From the NCBI GenBank assembly GCA_028874215.1, contig JAPPLF010000096.1, forward strand, positions 45,256-109,255: DNA of 64,000 nucleotides, read 5' to 3'. Both the position numbers and the translations under genes were made by a program. The notes below the pieces were generated by a model, which made no database searches, had not been told where the DNA came from, and saw only the letters and a program-made list of their open reading frames with translations. Source of the DNA: Acidobacteriota bacterium (GTDB lineage Bacteria > Acidobacteriota > UBA6911 > RPQK01 > JAJDTT01). The stretch's first letter is position 1, and every line of letters begins with the position of its first letter. Of this stretch, positions 17,637 to 27,137 are shown in pieces.

Positions 17637-19010
17637 ATGAACCGCCGTGAGCTGCTGTCGATGATGGGCGCCGGCTTCGGCACGGTGGGGTTGTCCGGTT
17701 CCCTGGGCGCCGCCTCCCGGAGCATGCCCGCCTCGGCGGGAACCCCGCACTTCCCGGCCCGCGCCAAGCACGTGATCTTTCTCTTCCTCAACGGCGGCCT
17801 CTCACAGGTGGACAGCTTCGACCCCAAACCGGAACTGGACCGGCACGACGGAAAACCCATGCCGGGCCCCAAGATCCGGACCGACAGCGCGACCGGAAAT
17901 CTGATGAAGTCCCCGTTCCGATTCCGGCCTCGGGGTGAGAGCGGCATCCTGGTGTCGGAGATCTTCCCCCGGATCGGGGGACTCATCGACGACTTCTGCG
18001 TGATCCGGTCCATGTATTCGGACAATGGCAATCACGTGCCGTCCCTGTACCTCATGAACTCCGGCCACCAGTTGGCCGGGCACCCCTCCATGGGCTCGTG
18101 GATCACCTACGGACTGGGCTCCGAGAACCGGAATCTGCCCGCTTTCGTGGTTCTCTGCCCCGGGTATCCGGTGGGTGGCCCCCAGCTCTGGTCCTCGGCT
18201 TTCCTGCCCAACTCATATCAGGGCACTTACGTCCCAAACAACGAGATCGACCCGGAGAAATTGGTCCGCAACGTCCGCAATTCCGCCTTTACCCCGAACC
18301 AGCAGCGGCGCCAACTGGCCCTTCTGGACCGGCTCGATCGGCGCTACCTGGACCGGGTCGGACACCAACCGCAACTGGAATCGGGAATCCAGGCCATGGA
18401 GGTGGCTTTCCGGATGCAGATGGAGGCGCCGTTGGCGCTGGACGTCACCCGGGAGGAACAGTCGACTCGCTCCAGGTATGGCGACACCGACTTCGCCCGC
18501 GGCTGCCTGATGGCGCTTCGCCTCGTCGAACACGGGGTGCGCATGGTCCAGATCTTCTACGGCAAGTCCCAACCCTGGGACAGCCATGACGACATCCTGG
18601 ACCACCGGATCCTGGCGGCGGACGCTGACCGGGCCATCGCCGCCCTGATTCAGGACCTGAAGGCGCGGGGCCTGTTCGAAGAGACGCTCCTCATCGTGGG
18701 CAGCGAGTTCGGCCGAACTCCAATGATTCAGAACAGCGGACTAGTGAAGTACGGCTACGGCCGCGACCACAACGTCCACGGCTACACCACGCTCCTGGCC
18801 GGCGCCGGCGTCCGGGGAGGCATGACGTACGGCGCCACCGACGACTTCGGCTTCAAGGCGGTGGAAGACCGGGTCCATCCCCACGACCTGCACGCCACCG
18901 TCCTGCACCTCCTGGGGTTGGACCACACGAAGCTCACCTATCGCTACGGAGGGCGGGACTTCCGCCTGACCGACGTGGGGGGCCGGGTGGTCGAGGAGAT
19001 ACTGAGCTAA
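17637..19010 (+). CDS. DUF1501 family protein (sulfatase-like alkaline phosphatase fold)
   Basis: 457 residues beginning MNRRELLSMMGAGFGTVGLS, a Tat-like signal with paired arginines. The mature region shows the DUF1501 series: AKHVIFLFLNGGLSQVDSFD, VSEIFPRIGGLIDDFCVIRS, HPSMGSWITYGLGSENRNLP, LIVGSEFGRTPMIQ, GRDHNVHGYTTLLAGAGVRG and HDLHATVLHLLGLDHTKLTY. DUF1501 proteins adopt an alkaline-phosphatase/sulfatase-like fold and usually pair with a PSD1-type cytochrome c protein; here no PSD1 partner is adjacent. The activity of the family is not established. The upstream palindrome at 17619 touches its start codon. Confidence 0.88.
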   Translation: MNRRELLSMMGAGFGTVGLSGSLGAASRSMPASAGTPHFPARAKHVIFLFLNGGLSQVDSFDPKPELDRHDGKPMPGPKIRTDSATGNLMKSPFRFRPRGESGILVSEIFPRIGGLIDDFCVIRSMYSDNGNHVPSLYLMNSGHQLAGHPSMGSWITYGLGSENRNLPAFVVLCPGYPVGGPQLWSSAFLPNSYQGTYVPNNEIDPEKLVRNVRNSAFTPNQQRRQLALLDRLDRRYLDRVGHQPQLESGIQAMEVAFRMQMEAPLALDVTREEQSTRSRYGDTDFARGCLMALRLVEHGVRMVQIFYGKSQPWDSHDDILDHRILAADADRAIAALIQDLKARGLFEETLLIVGSEFGRTPMIQNSGLVKYGYGRDHNVHGYTTLLAGAGVRGGMTYGATDDFGFKAVEDRVHPHDLHATVLHLLGLDHTKLTYRYGGRDFRLTDVGGRVVEEILS

Positions 19011-19120
19011 CCCGACCTGCTTGCAGAAATGTATGGGGGGAGAGGCATTCCGGCGACCCCGGCCACCGGTCATAGACCGGAAGCCAGGGAACGCCCCGAA
19101 TCACGCTTCGCCGTCGAAAC

Positions 19121-19462
19121 CTACCAGCGGCCTCGACCGCGGTTTCCGTAACCGCCGCCGCCGCCGCCACCGCCGCCGCCGTATCCGCCGCGGCCGCCGT
19201 ATCCGCCGGACCGTCGCTCACGAGGCCTCGCCTCGTTGACCGTCAGGGTCCTGCCGCCCAACTGACTGCCGTTCAAGGCGCTGATGGCCTTCGCGGCGTC
19301 CGCCTCGTCCATCTCGACGAAACCGAATCCACGGGACTGTCCGGTCATTCTGTCAGTGATGACGCGGGCCGACTGCACCGGACCGAACTCTGAAAACACT
19401 TCCTCCAACTGGTCGTCGTCGACCGCATAGGGCAGGCCGCCGACATAGATGTTCTTCCTCAT
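19121..19462 (-). CDS. RNA-binding protein with one RRM and a Gly-rich tail
   Basis: 113 residues, start ATG 19462 behind GGAGGAG. Residues 1-80 form a single RRM: KNIYVGGLPYAVDDDQLEEV gives RNP2 and GQSRGFGFVEM gives RNP1. The tail (about 84-113) is Arg/Gly/Tyr-rich, resembling RGG tails of cold-inducible RNA-binding proteins in cyanobacteria and many other bacteria. Expected role: an RNA chaperone in the cytosol, possibly cold- or stress-induced. Single gene with its own leader. Confidence 0.9.
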   Translation of the reverse strand: MRKNIYVGGLPYAVDDDQLEEVFSEFGPVQSARVITDRMTGQSRGFGFVEMDEADAAKAISALNGSQLGGRTLTVNEARPRERRSGGYGGRGGYGGGGGGGGGGYGNRGRGRW

Positions 19463-19862
19463 TTTCTCCTCCTAAATGCATGAAATGTAGCCATCCACCC
19501 TGAGGCGCCAACTGCAAATGGAGAGGAGCCGGGCCCGATTCTCTTTGGTTCCACGATCCGATCGGTGATTCCTTAGGGAGTCTTTCGCAGGGATGAAACT
19601 AGCTCGGGCTCTCAACAACAACTTGCGACGCTATCCGTGGAGCCCTCTGTTGAACAAGACGGCGAGAGTATATTGCTTCTTTCGATTCGTGTCAAAAGAA
19701 GCGGGCGCCAGACTGCCCCCATTTTTCTGGTGGTTCGGTTGTAGGGGACCCCTTGTGTGGGTACCCTCCAACGTGCCCGCATCGATCGACGGTCCTGGGA
19801 GGGCGACCACAAGGTTCGACCGCCTTGGAGGCTCCTTGTCTTCAGGACCGCCGGACCCGAGA
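19463..19862. other. 400-nt intergenic region between divergent genes
   Basis: This region lies between the RRM gene (minus) and the MetE-like gene (plus). An open frame continues upstream from the MetE-like start to 19593 but has no domain content. On the minus strand TTGGCG, 16 nt, TACATT is a weak candidate promoter for the RRM gene. I found no known riboswitch or RNA here. Confidence 0.4.
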
Positions 19863-20936
19863 ATGAACCGCATGAAGGGCTCTCTGCTGACCCAACTCGT
19901 GGGAAGCTACAGCAAGCCCCGCTGGCTTATTCGTCACCACCGGGTCACGACCCCCTACGGCGATGAAACGTTTTGGAGACCGGAGCCGGAAGTGCTCGAA
20001 GACGCCCAGGATGACGCGACCCGCCTCGCCATCGCCGATCAGGAACGCGCCGGTCTGGATGTGATCACCGACGGGGAAGAGCGGCGGCATCGTTTCGATT
20101 CCTATTTCCTTCGTTTTCGCGGACTCGATACAACCCGGCTGGGCCAGTGGTCCATGGATGACCGGGACATGAGCTTCATTCAACTCGATCCGGCATTGAA
20201 AGGCCGTCTGGGCCAAGCCTATGCTCCCCGGGTCGTGGACAAGCTGGGCTGGCCGGGCCCGGCCGCCCTCGAAGATCTCCGTTTTCTGAAACGGCATGCC
20301 TCGCGTCCCGTGAAGATGACCGTCATCGGTCCCCTGACGGCCGCCGCCCGCCTGGTCAACGAGTTCTACGCGGACGAGGAGGCGCTGGGCATGGACCTCG
20401 CTTCCGTCATCAACCGGGAACTGCGCGCCTTGGATGAAGAGGGCGCCGACGTCCTGCAGTTGGACGAACCCGATTTCCACTTCCGGGCCGACCAGGCCTG
20501 CCGCTGGGGAACCCGGGCCCTGGACGTGGCCCTGGAGGGAATCCGTTGCACCACCGCCGTCCACATCTGCTACGGCTACGCTCTGATCGGGAAGAAGCAG
20601 GTGAATCCACGCTACACGCAGGCACTGGAGGCGATTGCCGGTTCCCGCGCTCAACAGATCAGCCTGGAATATGAACAGCCCGGTCACGAGCCGGACCTCT
20701 TGCGTCACTGCGGAGACAAGGAGGTCATCCTGGGACTGCTCAATCTGGGTTCGCGGCAGGTGGAGACACCGGAACACATCGCCCGGCGCCTCCGGGATGC
20801 GCTGGAAGTCGTCCCGGCGGAAAGGCTGCGCGTAGCGCCGGACTGCGGCATGTGGTTCCTGCCGCGCGACGTGGCCTACGCCAAGCTGGAAGCGCTGGTG
20901 GCCGGGACCGCCATGGTGCGCGAGTCTCTGCCCTGA
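19863..20936 (+). CDS. MetE C-terminal-like zinc-dependent methyltransferase family protein
   Basis: 357 residues from ATG 19863 (an alternative ATG lies three codons in). It corresponds to the catalytic C-terminal barrel of cobalamin-independent methionine synthase, without the N-terminal domain. Motifs: VITDGEERRHRFDSYF, MTVIGPLTAAARLVNEFY, EEGADVLQLDEPDFHF. The zinc ligands expected for MetE are present: H234 and C236 in VHICYG, E269 in ISLEYE, C328 in APDCGMW. Stand-alone members occur in methionine synthesis from methyl-corrinoid or folate donors and in C-S lyase-like reactions, so the methyl donor or thiol substrate is open. It is followed after 22 nt by a TIM-barrel isomerase gene, probably in one transcript. 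Confidence 0.8.
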   Translation: MNRMKGSLLTQLVGSYSKPRWLIRHHRVTTPYGDETFWRPEPEVLEDAQDDATRLAIADQERAGLDVITDGEERRHRFDSYFLRFRGLDTTRLGQWSMDDRDMSFIQLDPALKGRLGQAYAPRVVDKLGWPGPAALEDLRFLKRHASRPVKMTVIGPLTAAARLVNEFYADEEALGMDLASVINRELRALDEEGADVLQLDEPDFHFRADQACRWGTRALDVALEGIRCTTAVHICYGYALIGKKQVNPRYTQALEAIAGSRAQQISLEYEQPGHEPDLLRHCGDKEVILGLLNLGSRQVETPEHIARRLRDALEVVPAERLRVAPDCGMWFLPRDVAYAKLEALVAGTAMVRESLP

Positions 20937-20958
20937 CCCAAAACGGACAGGAGTCGAC

Positions 20959-21864
20959 ATGGAGCGGTCCGAGCCATCTTCCCTTCTGGCCCGGGCGCGG
21001 TCCCGGACGCCGGGACTGACCGTCGCCGGGACCATGCCCGTAAGCGGTTCCACCTGGTCCTTCGTCGGCGCCACCCTGCCTGAGGCGGTTCGGATTTATC
21101 GTGCATTGGGGATCGGGGCCGCAGATCTGATCGCCGTGCCGGGCAATCCCGATACGCCCATGTTGGCGAGCGAGCAGATCCTCCGCCGGCCCCGAAAACT
21201 GGCACGGGAGATCATGGACCTGGGCGCTCCCGTCTCCAACCTCAACTACAACTTCGCCGCCAACTTTCACGAACGGGCCATCAACCACAAAGACGCGGGC
21301 GTCAGGAAACGGAATCGGAAAGACTACCGGTCCGTGATCGAGTTTTGCAGGGCCTGCCGGATTCCTTCCGTCACGGTGCTCCCGGGAATCGCGCAGGAAG
21401 GATGGACGCGGGAGAAGGCCCTGGCGCTCACGGCGGAAGAGCTGCATCACATGTCCGCCATGTCCCGGAAAGAAGGAATCACCACCACGTTCGAGGCCCA
21501 TGTCGGGTCGATTCTGGAGTCGCCCCTGGACACGCTGACCTTCGTGCAGACCAATCCGGAATTGAAGTTGACCCTGGACTACGGCCACTTCATCTGTCTC
21601 GGCTACGCTCAGGAGGAGGTGGACCCCCTCGTCCCCTACACGGCCCACGTCCATCTCAGGCAGGCCGCCCCTGAAAAACTTCAGGCTCGATGGGACGAGG
21701 GAACGTTGGACTTCACCGGAATCATCGGCAAGCTCGCCTCGGCGACCTACACGGGATTCCTGTCCCTGGAATACGAGCACCTGGAGGGGTGGATGGACCT
21801 GGACAAGGCGGACGTCTTCACCGAAACGGTGAAGATGCGCAATCTGCTGCGGTCCCTGGCCTGA
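20959..21864 (+). CDS. sugar phosphate isomerase/epimerase-like TIM-barrel protein
   Basis: 301 residues from an ATG behind GGAG. The Xylose-isomerase-like/AP-endonuclease-2 TIM barrel is visible from its metal-ligand strands: TTFEAHVGS (Glu), LKLTLDYGHFICLG (Asp and His), YTAHVHLRQAA (His) and GFLSLEYEHLEG (Glu). Such proteins isomerise or epimerise sugars and inositols, or dehydrate keto-inositols. The substrate is not readable. The neighbour is a MetE-like methyltransferase, an uncommon partner, so a joint catabolic step such as demethylation of a methylated sugar-like compound is conceivable but speculative. Confidence 0.8.
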   Translation: MERSEPSSLLARARSRTPGLTVAGTMPVSGSTWSFVGATLPEAVRIYRALGIGAADLIAVPGNPDTPMLASEQILRRPRKLAREIMDLGAPVSNLNYNFAANFHERAINHKDAGVRKRNRKDYRSVIEFCRACRIPSVTVLPGIAQEGWTREKALALTAEELHHMSAMSRKEGITTTFEAHVGSILESPLDTLTFVQTNPELKLTLDYGHFICLGYAQEEVDPLVPYTAHVHLRQAAPEKLQARWDEGTLDFTGIIGKLASATYTGFLSLEYEHLEGWMDLDKADVFTETVKMRNLLRSLA

Positions 21865-21908
21865 TTTCCCGCGGACGACGACCGGGCCCTAAATCAGACG
21901 ACCGGTCC

Positions 21909-23342
21909 CTAAATCAGAAGTTCCTTGAGGATCTCGCCGTGCACGTCGGTGAGACTCATGTCCCGCCCGCCGAACCGGAAGGTCAGCTTGTCGTGATCCA
22001 GTCCGAGCTGATGGAGAATCGTGGCGTGGACGGAGTGGATCGACGTGGGCTTCTCGACGACCGAGTTTCCGAATTCGTCCGTCGTCCCGTAGGTGAAACC
22101 TGGTTTGAAGCCGCCGCCGGCCAGGAAGATCGAGTACCCGTTCACGTGATGGTCCCTTCCCATCCCCTCTTTGATCTTGGGGGTATGGGGGGTCCGGCCC
22201 ATTTCGCCGCCCCAGAGCACGATGGTGGAGTCGAGCAGCCCCCGTTGCTTCAAATCCTGGATCAGCGCTCCGACGCCCTGATCGGTGATCATGGCGTTTT
22301 CCTCGTGGTACTTCTTCAGATTGCTGTGCTGGTCCCAGGGAGAGTTGTTGGCATGGGTCAGGGGACAGGCGACCTCCACGAAGCGCACGCCTCTTTCCAC
22401 CAGCCGCCGGGCACGGAGACACTGCAGGCCGTAGAACTTCTTGTACTCGTTGGTGCTGTCGAGCCCGTACATCGTGCGCGTGGCCTCGGACTCGCCGCTC
22501 ACGTCGGCCAGTTCCGGCATCGCCGTCTGCAGGTGGAACGCCGTTTCATAGTTCTTGATCACCGCCTCGATGGCGCTGTCGCCGGTCTTGGCCGCGAATC
22601 GGAGGCTCTGTTCCCGGAGCAGGTCGAGCTTGCGCCGCTGCACGGCCGGGTGATCCGCCGGCATGATGTTTTCCATCACCGGGTTTCGCGCCCGCAGCAC
22701 GTTGGGCGCATGCGAAGCGGGCAGGAAAGAATTGCTGAAGTTCTCCCAACCGCCGTTTGGAACTCTCAGTCCGTTGTCCAGCAGGACGTAGTTCGGCAGG
22801 TTGTCCCGCTCGCTGCCGAGCCCATAGGAGACCCACGATCCGAAGCTGGGAGACCGGCCCGTGAGGCGTCCCGTGTGCATCAGCAGATTCTGCTGGCCGT
22901 GGAGGGGAACCTCACCGACCATGGAGCGGACCAGGCAGATCTCGTCCACCACCTTGGTGATATGGGGAAACAGATCGCTGACCCAGATTCCGCTCTTGCC
23001 GCGCCGCTGGAACTCCCAGGGGGTCCCCAACCAGACCCGGTCGGCCGTCGATTGCGATTTTTCCGAGACCGCCGATTTCCCGATCTCCTCGCCCTGCCGT
23101 TGATTCAGCATGGGTTTGTAGTCGAACAGGTCGATGTGGCTCGGTCCTCCGTCCATGAAGCAGAAGATGACGTTCTTCGCTTTGGCGGGGAAATGGGTCT
23201 TGCCGTCGATCAACGGCGCCGCCAAGCCGTATTCTTCGGCCAACAGCGCCGACAGGGCCAGAGCCCCGAAGCCGGTGGAGGTCTTGCGCAGCAATTCACG
23301 GCGGCTGATGGGTGAGTATTCGTTCCATCCTTTAGCGTACAT
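21909..23342 (-). CDS. DUF1501 family protein paired with PSD1 protein
   Basis: 477 residues from the ATG at 23342, which overlaps the end of the upstream PSD1 gene by 11 nt. The N-terminus contains ISRRELLRKTSTGFGALALS, a Tat-type signal. Family landmarks: AKNVIFCFMDGGPSHIDLFD, VSDLFPHITKVVDEICLVRS, FGSWVSYGLGSERDNLPNY, STIVLWGGEMGRTPHTP, GMGRDHHVNGYSIFLAGGGF and HSVHATILHQLGLDHDKLTF. The alkaline-phosphatase-like fold and the fixed pairing with PSD1 cytochrome c proteins suggest a joint periplasmic complex. Function is unproven. It is about 20 residues longer than the paralogue at 17637 but otherwise collinear. Confidence 0.9.
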   Translation of the reverse strand: MYAKGWNEYSPISRRELLRKTSTGFGALALSALLAEEYGLAAPLIDGKTHFPAKAKNVIFCFMDGGPSHIDLFDYKPMLNQRQGEEIGKSAVSEKSQSTADRVWLGTPWEFQRRGKSGIWVSDLFPHITKVVDEICLVRSMVGEVPLHGQQNLLMHTGRLTGRSPSFGSWVSYGLGSERDNLPNYVLLDNGLRVPNGGWENFSNSFLPASHAPNVLRARNPVMENIMPADHPAVQRRKLDLLREQSLRFAAKTGDSAIEAVIKNYETAFHLQTAMPELADVSGESEATRTMYGLDSTNEYKKFYGLQCLRARRLVERGVRFVEVACPLTHANNSPWDQHSNLKKYHEENAMITDQGVGALIQDLKQRGLLDSTIVLWGGEMGRTPHTPKIKEGMGRDHHVNGYSIFLAGGGFKPGFTYGTTDEFGNSVVEKPTSIHSVHATILHQLGLDHDKLTFRFGGRDMSLTDVHGEILKELLI

Positions 23343-26300
23343 AGATGAACTCCGTCGTATTGAAGATGGCGTGGGCCGTGTCCTTCCAGACCGCCACCGA
23401 CTGCAGGAGGTCCTCCGAGGACGGCCTGCCGTCAGAGTGGCTCTGGTGAAGAGCATTGAAATCATGGACCGCCTGGGTCCACGTCGTCAACTCGCCCGCC
23501 TCCGGCTCCCGTCCCAGGGCATGCCGGAACATGTCGGTCAGCCGCTGCTCAAGCGAGCCGTGCGATTCGGCGATTAACCGGCGGGCCCAGAATTCGGCCT
23601 GCCCGGCAACGAAGGGATCGTTGAGCATGGTCAGGGCCTGATTGGGCACATTCGTGACGTCACGCCGGCCGGTGGGCATCTTGGGAATGGGCTTGTTGAA
23701 CGTCTCCAGGAACTTGTACGGCTCCATGATCGTGTTTCTGAGGTAAATGGAGCGCCGTCCGTTCCCGTCCAAAGGCCCCGAGAAATAGGTTTGATCCGCC
23801 TTGACCACCTTGCTCTTGGGCCGGTAGGGATCCACGAATCCACCCAGGAGTTCAGGATCGAGACGTCCGGAGACGGCGAGCATGGCGTCCCGAATGGACT
23901 CGGCGTCCAGGCGGCGGAGCGGATAATGGTGCAACATCCGATTGACGGGGTCCACCTCATGGGCCCGGGCGCTGGCCTGATTCGATTGCTGAAACGTCTC
24001 CGTCATCACCAGCATCCTGACCAGCCTCTTCACCGACCAGCCTTCCTGGACGAAGCGGTCGGCGAGATAGTCCAACAACTCGGGATGAGAGGGCCGGTCG
24101 CCGAGATGACCGAAGTCATCCGGGGTTCGGACGATTCCGGAACCGAAGACCCAGTGCCAGACCCGATTCACGAAGACGCGGGCCGTGAGTGGGTTCTCGG
24201 AACTGGCGATCAACTGGGCCAGTTCCAGGCGCCCGCTGCCCTTGGAGTCTGAACCGTTGGACTGGCCCGACAGCACCCGGATATGCCCGCGCGGCACCCG
24301 CTGGCCGTAATCCGTGTAGACGCCTCGCACGTTGAGGCGGTAGTCGCGGCCGGGATCCAGGTCGGCCATGCTCAGGACCGTCACCGGGTCGACCAGCTTC
24401 TCCTCGACCTCGCGGTAGGAGGCGACCAAGTCCCAGATCTCTTTGCGGGCAAGCATGTTGCCGGGCAGCAGTTGGTTCGGCAACAGTCCGGCTTCCAGCA
24501 ACCCATTGATCAGGAGGACGTCCTCTTCGTCCGCGCGACCTTCGGCCCAGTCTTCCACCGACGCCGCAATCCACTCTCCGTAGCGGGCGGCGAGTTGTGG
24601 CAGATCGACCGGCGCATCACCGCTGAACAAGGGCGTGAAACGGCCCAGCTCGTCGGCGGGCGGTTCCTTCTTGTCGTGCAGGAACACCCGGGTCACGCCG
24701 AACCAGCTCCGGGCGTCCCGGGCCTCGGCTGCCGAGATGTCGGGGCCGAGTCCCACTCTCGGCGGGAAGTTGGGGTTCGACGCCTTGGTCGCCAACTCGA
24801 TGTAGATCCGAGTCTCCGCGGACTCGTCGGAGTTCGGCGAACGATTGGTCTTGTGATCCGCCATGGTCGAATGGCGGACCCAGTGGGGACGATGGTCCTC
24901 CAGATAGGTCTGCCGCTCCGTCCGGAAGGAATTGTCCACGATCAGCCGGTGAGCGCTGTAGTCGCCGCCGATCACCCCCATGCTGACGTAGGACCGGCCG
25001 GAATGATTCAGAAACGGTGTCCGGACTGCCCCATTGAGCCGGGGCGAGAGCGCGTGGGTGAACATTCCGGCGGGCAGGAGCATTCCCACCGCCCCGGAAC
25101 CCTTGAGCGCCACCGTGAAATCGCCGTCTTCGACCCAACCGTGGCGCACTCCGACTCCATCCACCGACCATCCCTCGGGAAGGTCTCTGCGGCTGAAGTC
25201 GGCGGCGAGGGTAAAGTCCCTGGCGTTGTTCTCGATTCGTTCCCGGCGAGCCTGCGAATACTCCCCGGCGAGACTCCGCCAGGCCAATTCCAGTTGCTCA
25301 CCCTCGAGCAGGGATTCCTGGATTTCCAACCAGGGAAAGAGAGGACCGGACATGGTGTCCCGTGCAGCCGTTTCGGCCGCTTCTTCCTCGTCCTGTTTTG
25401 TGGTCTGCCCTTCGAAGGGCCTGGGACCGATCGCCTTCTCCCACGCGGAGAGGCGAGCCCGATCCAGATCCTGCGCCGCTTGTGCCGGATCCATCCGGCC
25501 CTCGACGACGGCCTGCGCCGCCAGCAGGTACCGGGGGATCTGCCGCGCCGCCTCCAGCCACCAGTCCGCCAGCGGGCCGCGGAGTTTCGTCTTCAAACCC
25601 GCCAACTCCTCCAAAACGTTCTCGTTGCGTTCCGGGAGGTCCAGCGTGTGGGTCACCCAGCGCGAACTCATGAAGACGCCGCCCAGAGCGTAGTAGTCCT
25701 GCTGGGCGATGGCGTCATATTTGTGATCGTGGCAGCGGGCGCAGGCGACCGTGGTCGCCTGAAACGCCTTCGAGAAGGTGTCGACCTTGTTGTCGAGCAT
25801 CTCCTGGTGGATGCCGTTGAACATCAGGCTGTCGCCGTGACGATTCTCACCCATCTGGAACCAGGTGGGACCGACCATGGACTCGTTGATCTGCCTGGCG
25901 GCATCGATTCGCGGTTCCGAGAGGAGATCACCCGCAATGTGTTCGCGGACAAGCTGGTCGAAGGGGATGTCCTCATTGAAGGCGCGGATCAGGTAGTTGC
26001 GATAACGCCACGAACCCTTGATCTCGGCATCCGTTTCATAGCCGTAGGTGTCGCTGTAACGGACCACGTCCATCCAGTGCCGCGCCCACTCCTCTCCAAA
26101 ATGGGACGAGTCCAACAGGCGGTCCACTTCCTGGGCGTACGCAGCGTCGAAGTCGGGATTCCGGAGGAAGGCGGCGACTTCCCCGGGCTTCGGGGGCAGT
26201 CCGGTCAGCAGATAGCTTACCCGCCTCAACAGGGTGCGCCGATCGGCGCGCGGAGCCGGGGTCAGGCCGTTTGCTTCCAACTTGGCGAGGAGAAAGCGAT

Positions 26301-26865
26301 CGACGGGCTCTTCCGACCACTCCTTCCGTTGGACTTGCGGAACCGGTGGTTGCGAGACCGGCTGGAGGGACCACCACCGGCTGCGGTCCTGGTAGACCTG
26401 CTCCCAATCGGCATGAGCCTCGTCCGCCGAAACCGCTCCCGGCCCGCCGGCGTCTCTCGGAGCGGCCGCCCCCAGGCGCACCCATCTTTCGAAGACGTCG
26501 ATCAGATCAGCGGACAGTTTTTCGCCGCCCAGGGGCATGGGCAGGCCTGGCCCCTGGTGACGGATGGCTCGAATCAGAAGGCTCGCGTCGGGATCACCCG
26601 GGGAAATGGCCGGCCCCGACTTGCCGCCCTGCTCCCAGCCGCCGGGAGAATCGAGCCGCAGTTCTCCCTGCGCCAAGTCGGCACTGTGGCAGACGTAGCA
26701 GTTGTCGGCCAGTGCCGGACGGATGTTCCGCTCGAAAAACTCCCGGGCTTCCGGACTGATGTCCACCTTGCCCGGGGCGCCCGCCTGGGCAACGCCCAAA
26801 AGGCAGAACAGCAGACCCGGCAAGACCACCGCCGCCAACCGCCTTCCGGAGACGGAACATGACAC
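23332..26865 (-). CDS. PSD1 (PSCyt1/DUF1549/DUF1553) cytochrome c protein
   Basis: About 1177 residues from a GTG at 26865; the start is uncertain. Order: signal peptide (VVLPGLLFCLLGVAQA); PSCyt1 haem domain with FFERNIRPALADNCYVCHSA; DUF1549 with LAKLEANGLTPAPRADRRTL, HWMDVVRYSDTYGYETD and CARCHDHKYDAIAQQDYYAL (second CxxCH-type motif); a central insert with a lectin- or LamG-like segment; and DUF1553 at the C-terminus with ENPLTARVFVNRVWHWVFG, RTPDDFGHLGDRPSHPELLD and NVPNQALTMLNDPFV. Larger than many PSD1 proteins because of the insert. An ATG with better spacing to AAGGA lies at 26860 in another frame, hinting at a frameshift near the start. It overlaps the DUF1501 gene by 11 nt. Confidence 0.88.
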   Translation of the reverse strand: MSCSVSGRRLAAVVLPGLLFCLLGVAQAGAPGKVDISPEAREFFERNIRPALADNCYVCHSADLAQGELRLDSPGGWEQGGKSGPAISPGDPDASLLIRAIRHQGPGLPMPLGGEKLSADLIDVFERWVRLGAAAPRDAGGPGAVSADEAHADWEQVYQDRSRWWSLQPVSQPPVPQVQRKEWSEEPVDRFLLAKLEANGLTPAPRADRRTLLRRVSYLLTGLPPKPGEVAAFLRNPDFDAAYAQEVDRLLDSSHFGEEWARHWMDVVRYSDTYGYETDAEIKGSWRYRNYLIRAFNEDIPFDQLVREHIAGDLLSEPRIDAARQINESMVGPTWFQMGENRHGDSLMFNGIHQEMLDNKVDTFSKAFQATTVACARCHDHKYDAIAQQDYYALGGVFMSSRWVTHTLDLPERNENVLEELAGLKTKLRGPLADWWLEAARQIPRYLLAAQAVVEGRMDPAQAAQDLDRARLSAWEKAIGPRPFEGQTTKQDEEEAAETAARDTMSGPLFPWLEIQESLLEGEQLELAWRSLAGEYSQARRERIENNARDFTLAADFSRRDLPEGWSVDGVGVRHGWVEDGDFTVALKGSGAVGMLLPAGMFTHALSPRLNGAVRTPFLNHSGRSYVSMGVIGGDYSAHRLIVDNSFRTERQTYLEDHRPHWVRHSTMADHKTNRSPNSDESAETRIYIELATKASNPNFPPRVGLGPDISAAEARDARSWFGVTRVFLHDKKEPPADELGRFTPLFSGDAPVDLPQLAARYGEWIAASVEDWAEGRADEEDVLLINGLLEAGLLPNQLLPGNMLARKEIWDLVASYREVEEKLVDPVTVLSMADLDPGRDYRLNVRGVYTDYGQRVPRGHIRVLSGQSNGSDSKGSGRLELAQLIASSENPLTARVFVNRVWHWVFGSGIVRTPDDFGHLGDRPSHPELLDYLADRFVQEGWSVKRLVRMLVMTETFQQSNQASARAHEVDPVNRMLHHYPLRRLDAESIRDAMLAVSGRLDPELLGGFVDPYRPKSKVVKADQTYFSGPLDGNGRRSIYLRNTIMEPYKFLETFNKPIPKMPTGRRDVTNVPNQALTMLNDPFVAGQAEFWARRLIAESHGSLEQRLTDMFRHALGREPEAGELTTWTQAVHDFNALHQSHSDGRPSSEDLLQSVAVWKDTAHAIFNTTEFIYVR

Positions 26866-27137
26866 TGTCCTTACTGAACGATTGGCGTGTGTAAGGGAAG
26901 AATTAACCCAGCTTTTGCGGGGACGCCGATGTTTTACCTGACCACGGCACACGGTATTTTGAAACCCGGACACACCGGACATTGGCTTAGGACATATGGC
27001 AATTACCTTACGCCATACCCTTCACACCTGTCAATCGTCGCGGCGCCTGGCGGAAGGGCTCGTTTACCCGCCTTTACTCCGTGGTTCGCTCCGACCTATC
27101 ATGCCTTGGCTCGCCGGCCGATTCCGGAGTCGATGAC

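Noticed and set aside
19121..19210. GCC/GGC-rich low-complexity run
   Set aside because: It is the coding sequence of the Gly/Arg/Tyr-rich tail of the RRM protein, not an independent DNA repeat.
19593..19862. 90-codon upstream extension of the MetE-like gene
   Set aside because: The extension has no similarity to MetE, is of mixed composition, and lies in the divergent intergenic region; ATG 19863 begins the conserved domain.
24283..26862. 859-codon plus-strand frame opposite the PSD1 gene
   Set aside because: The translation is Arg/Gly/Val-rich without motifs, while the minus strand encodes a clear PSD1 protein with haem motifs.
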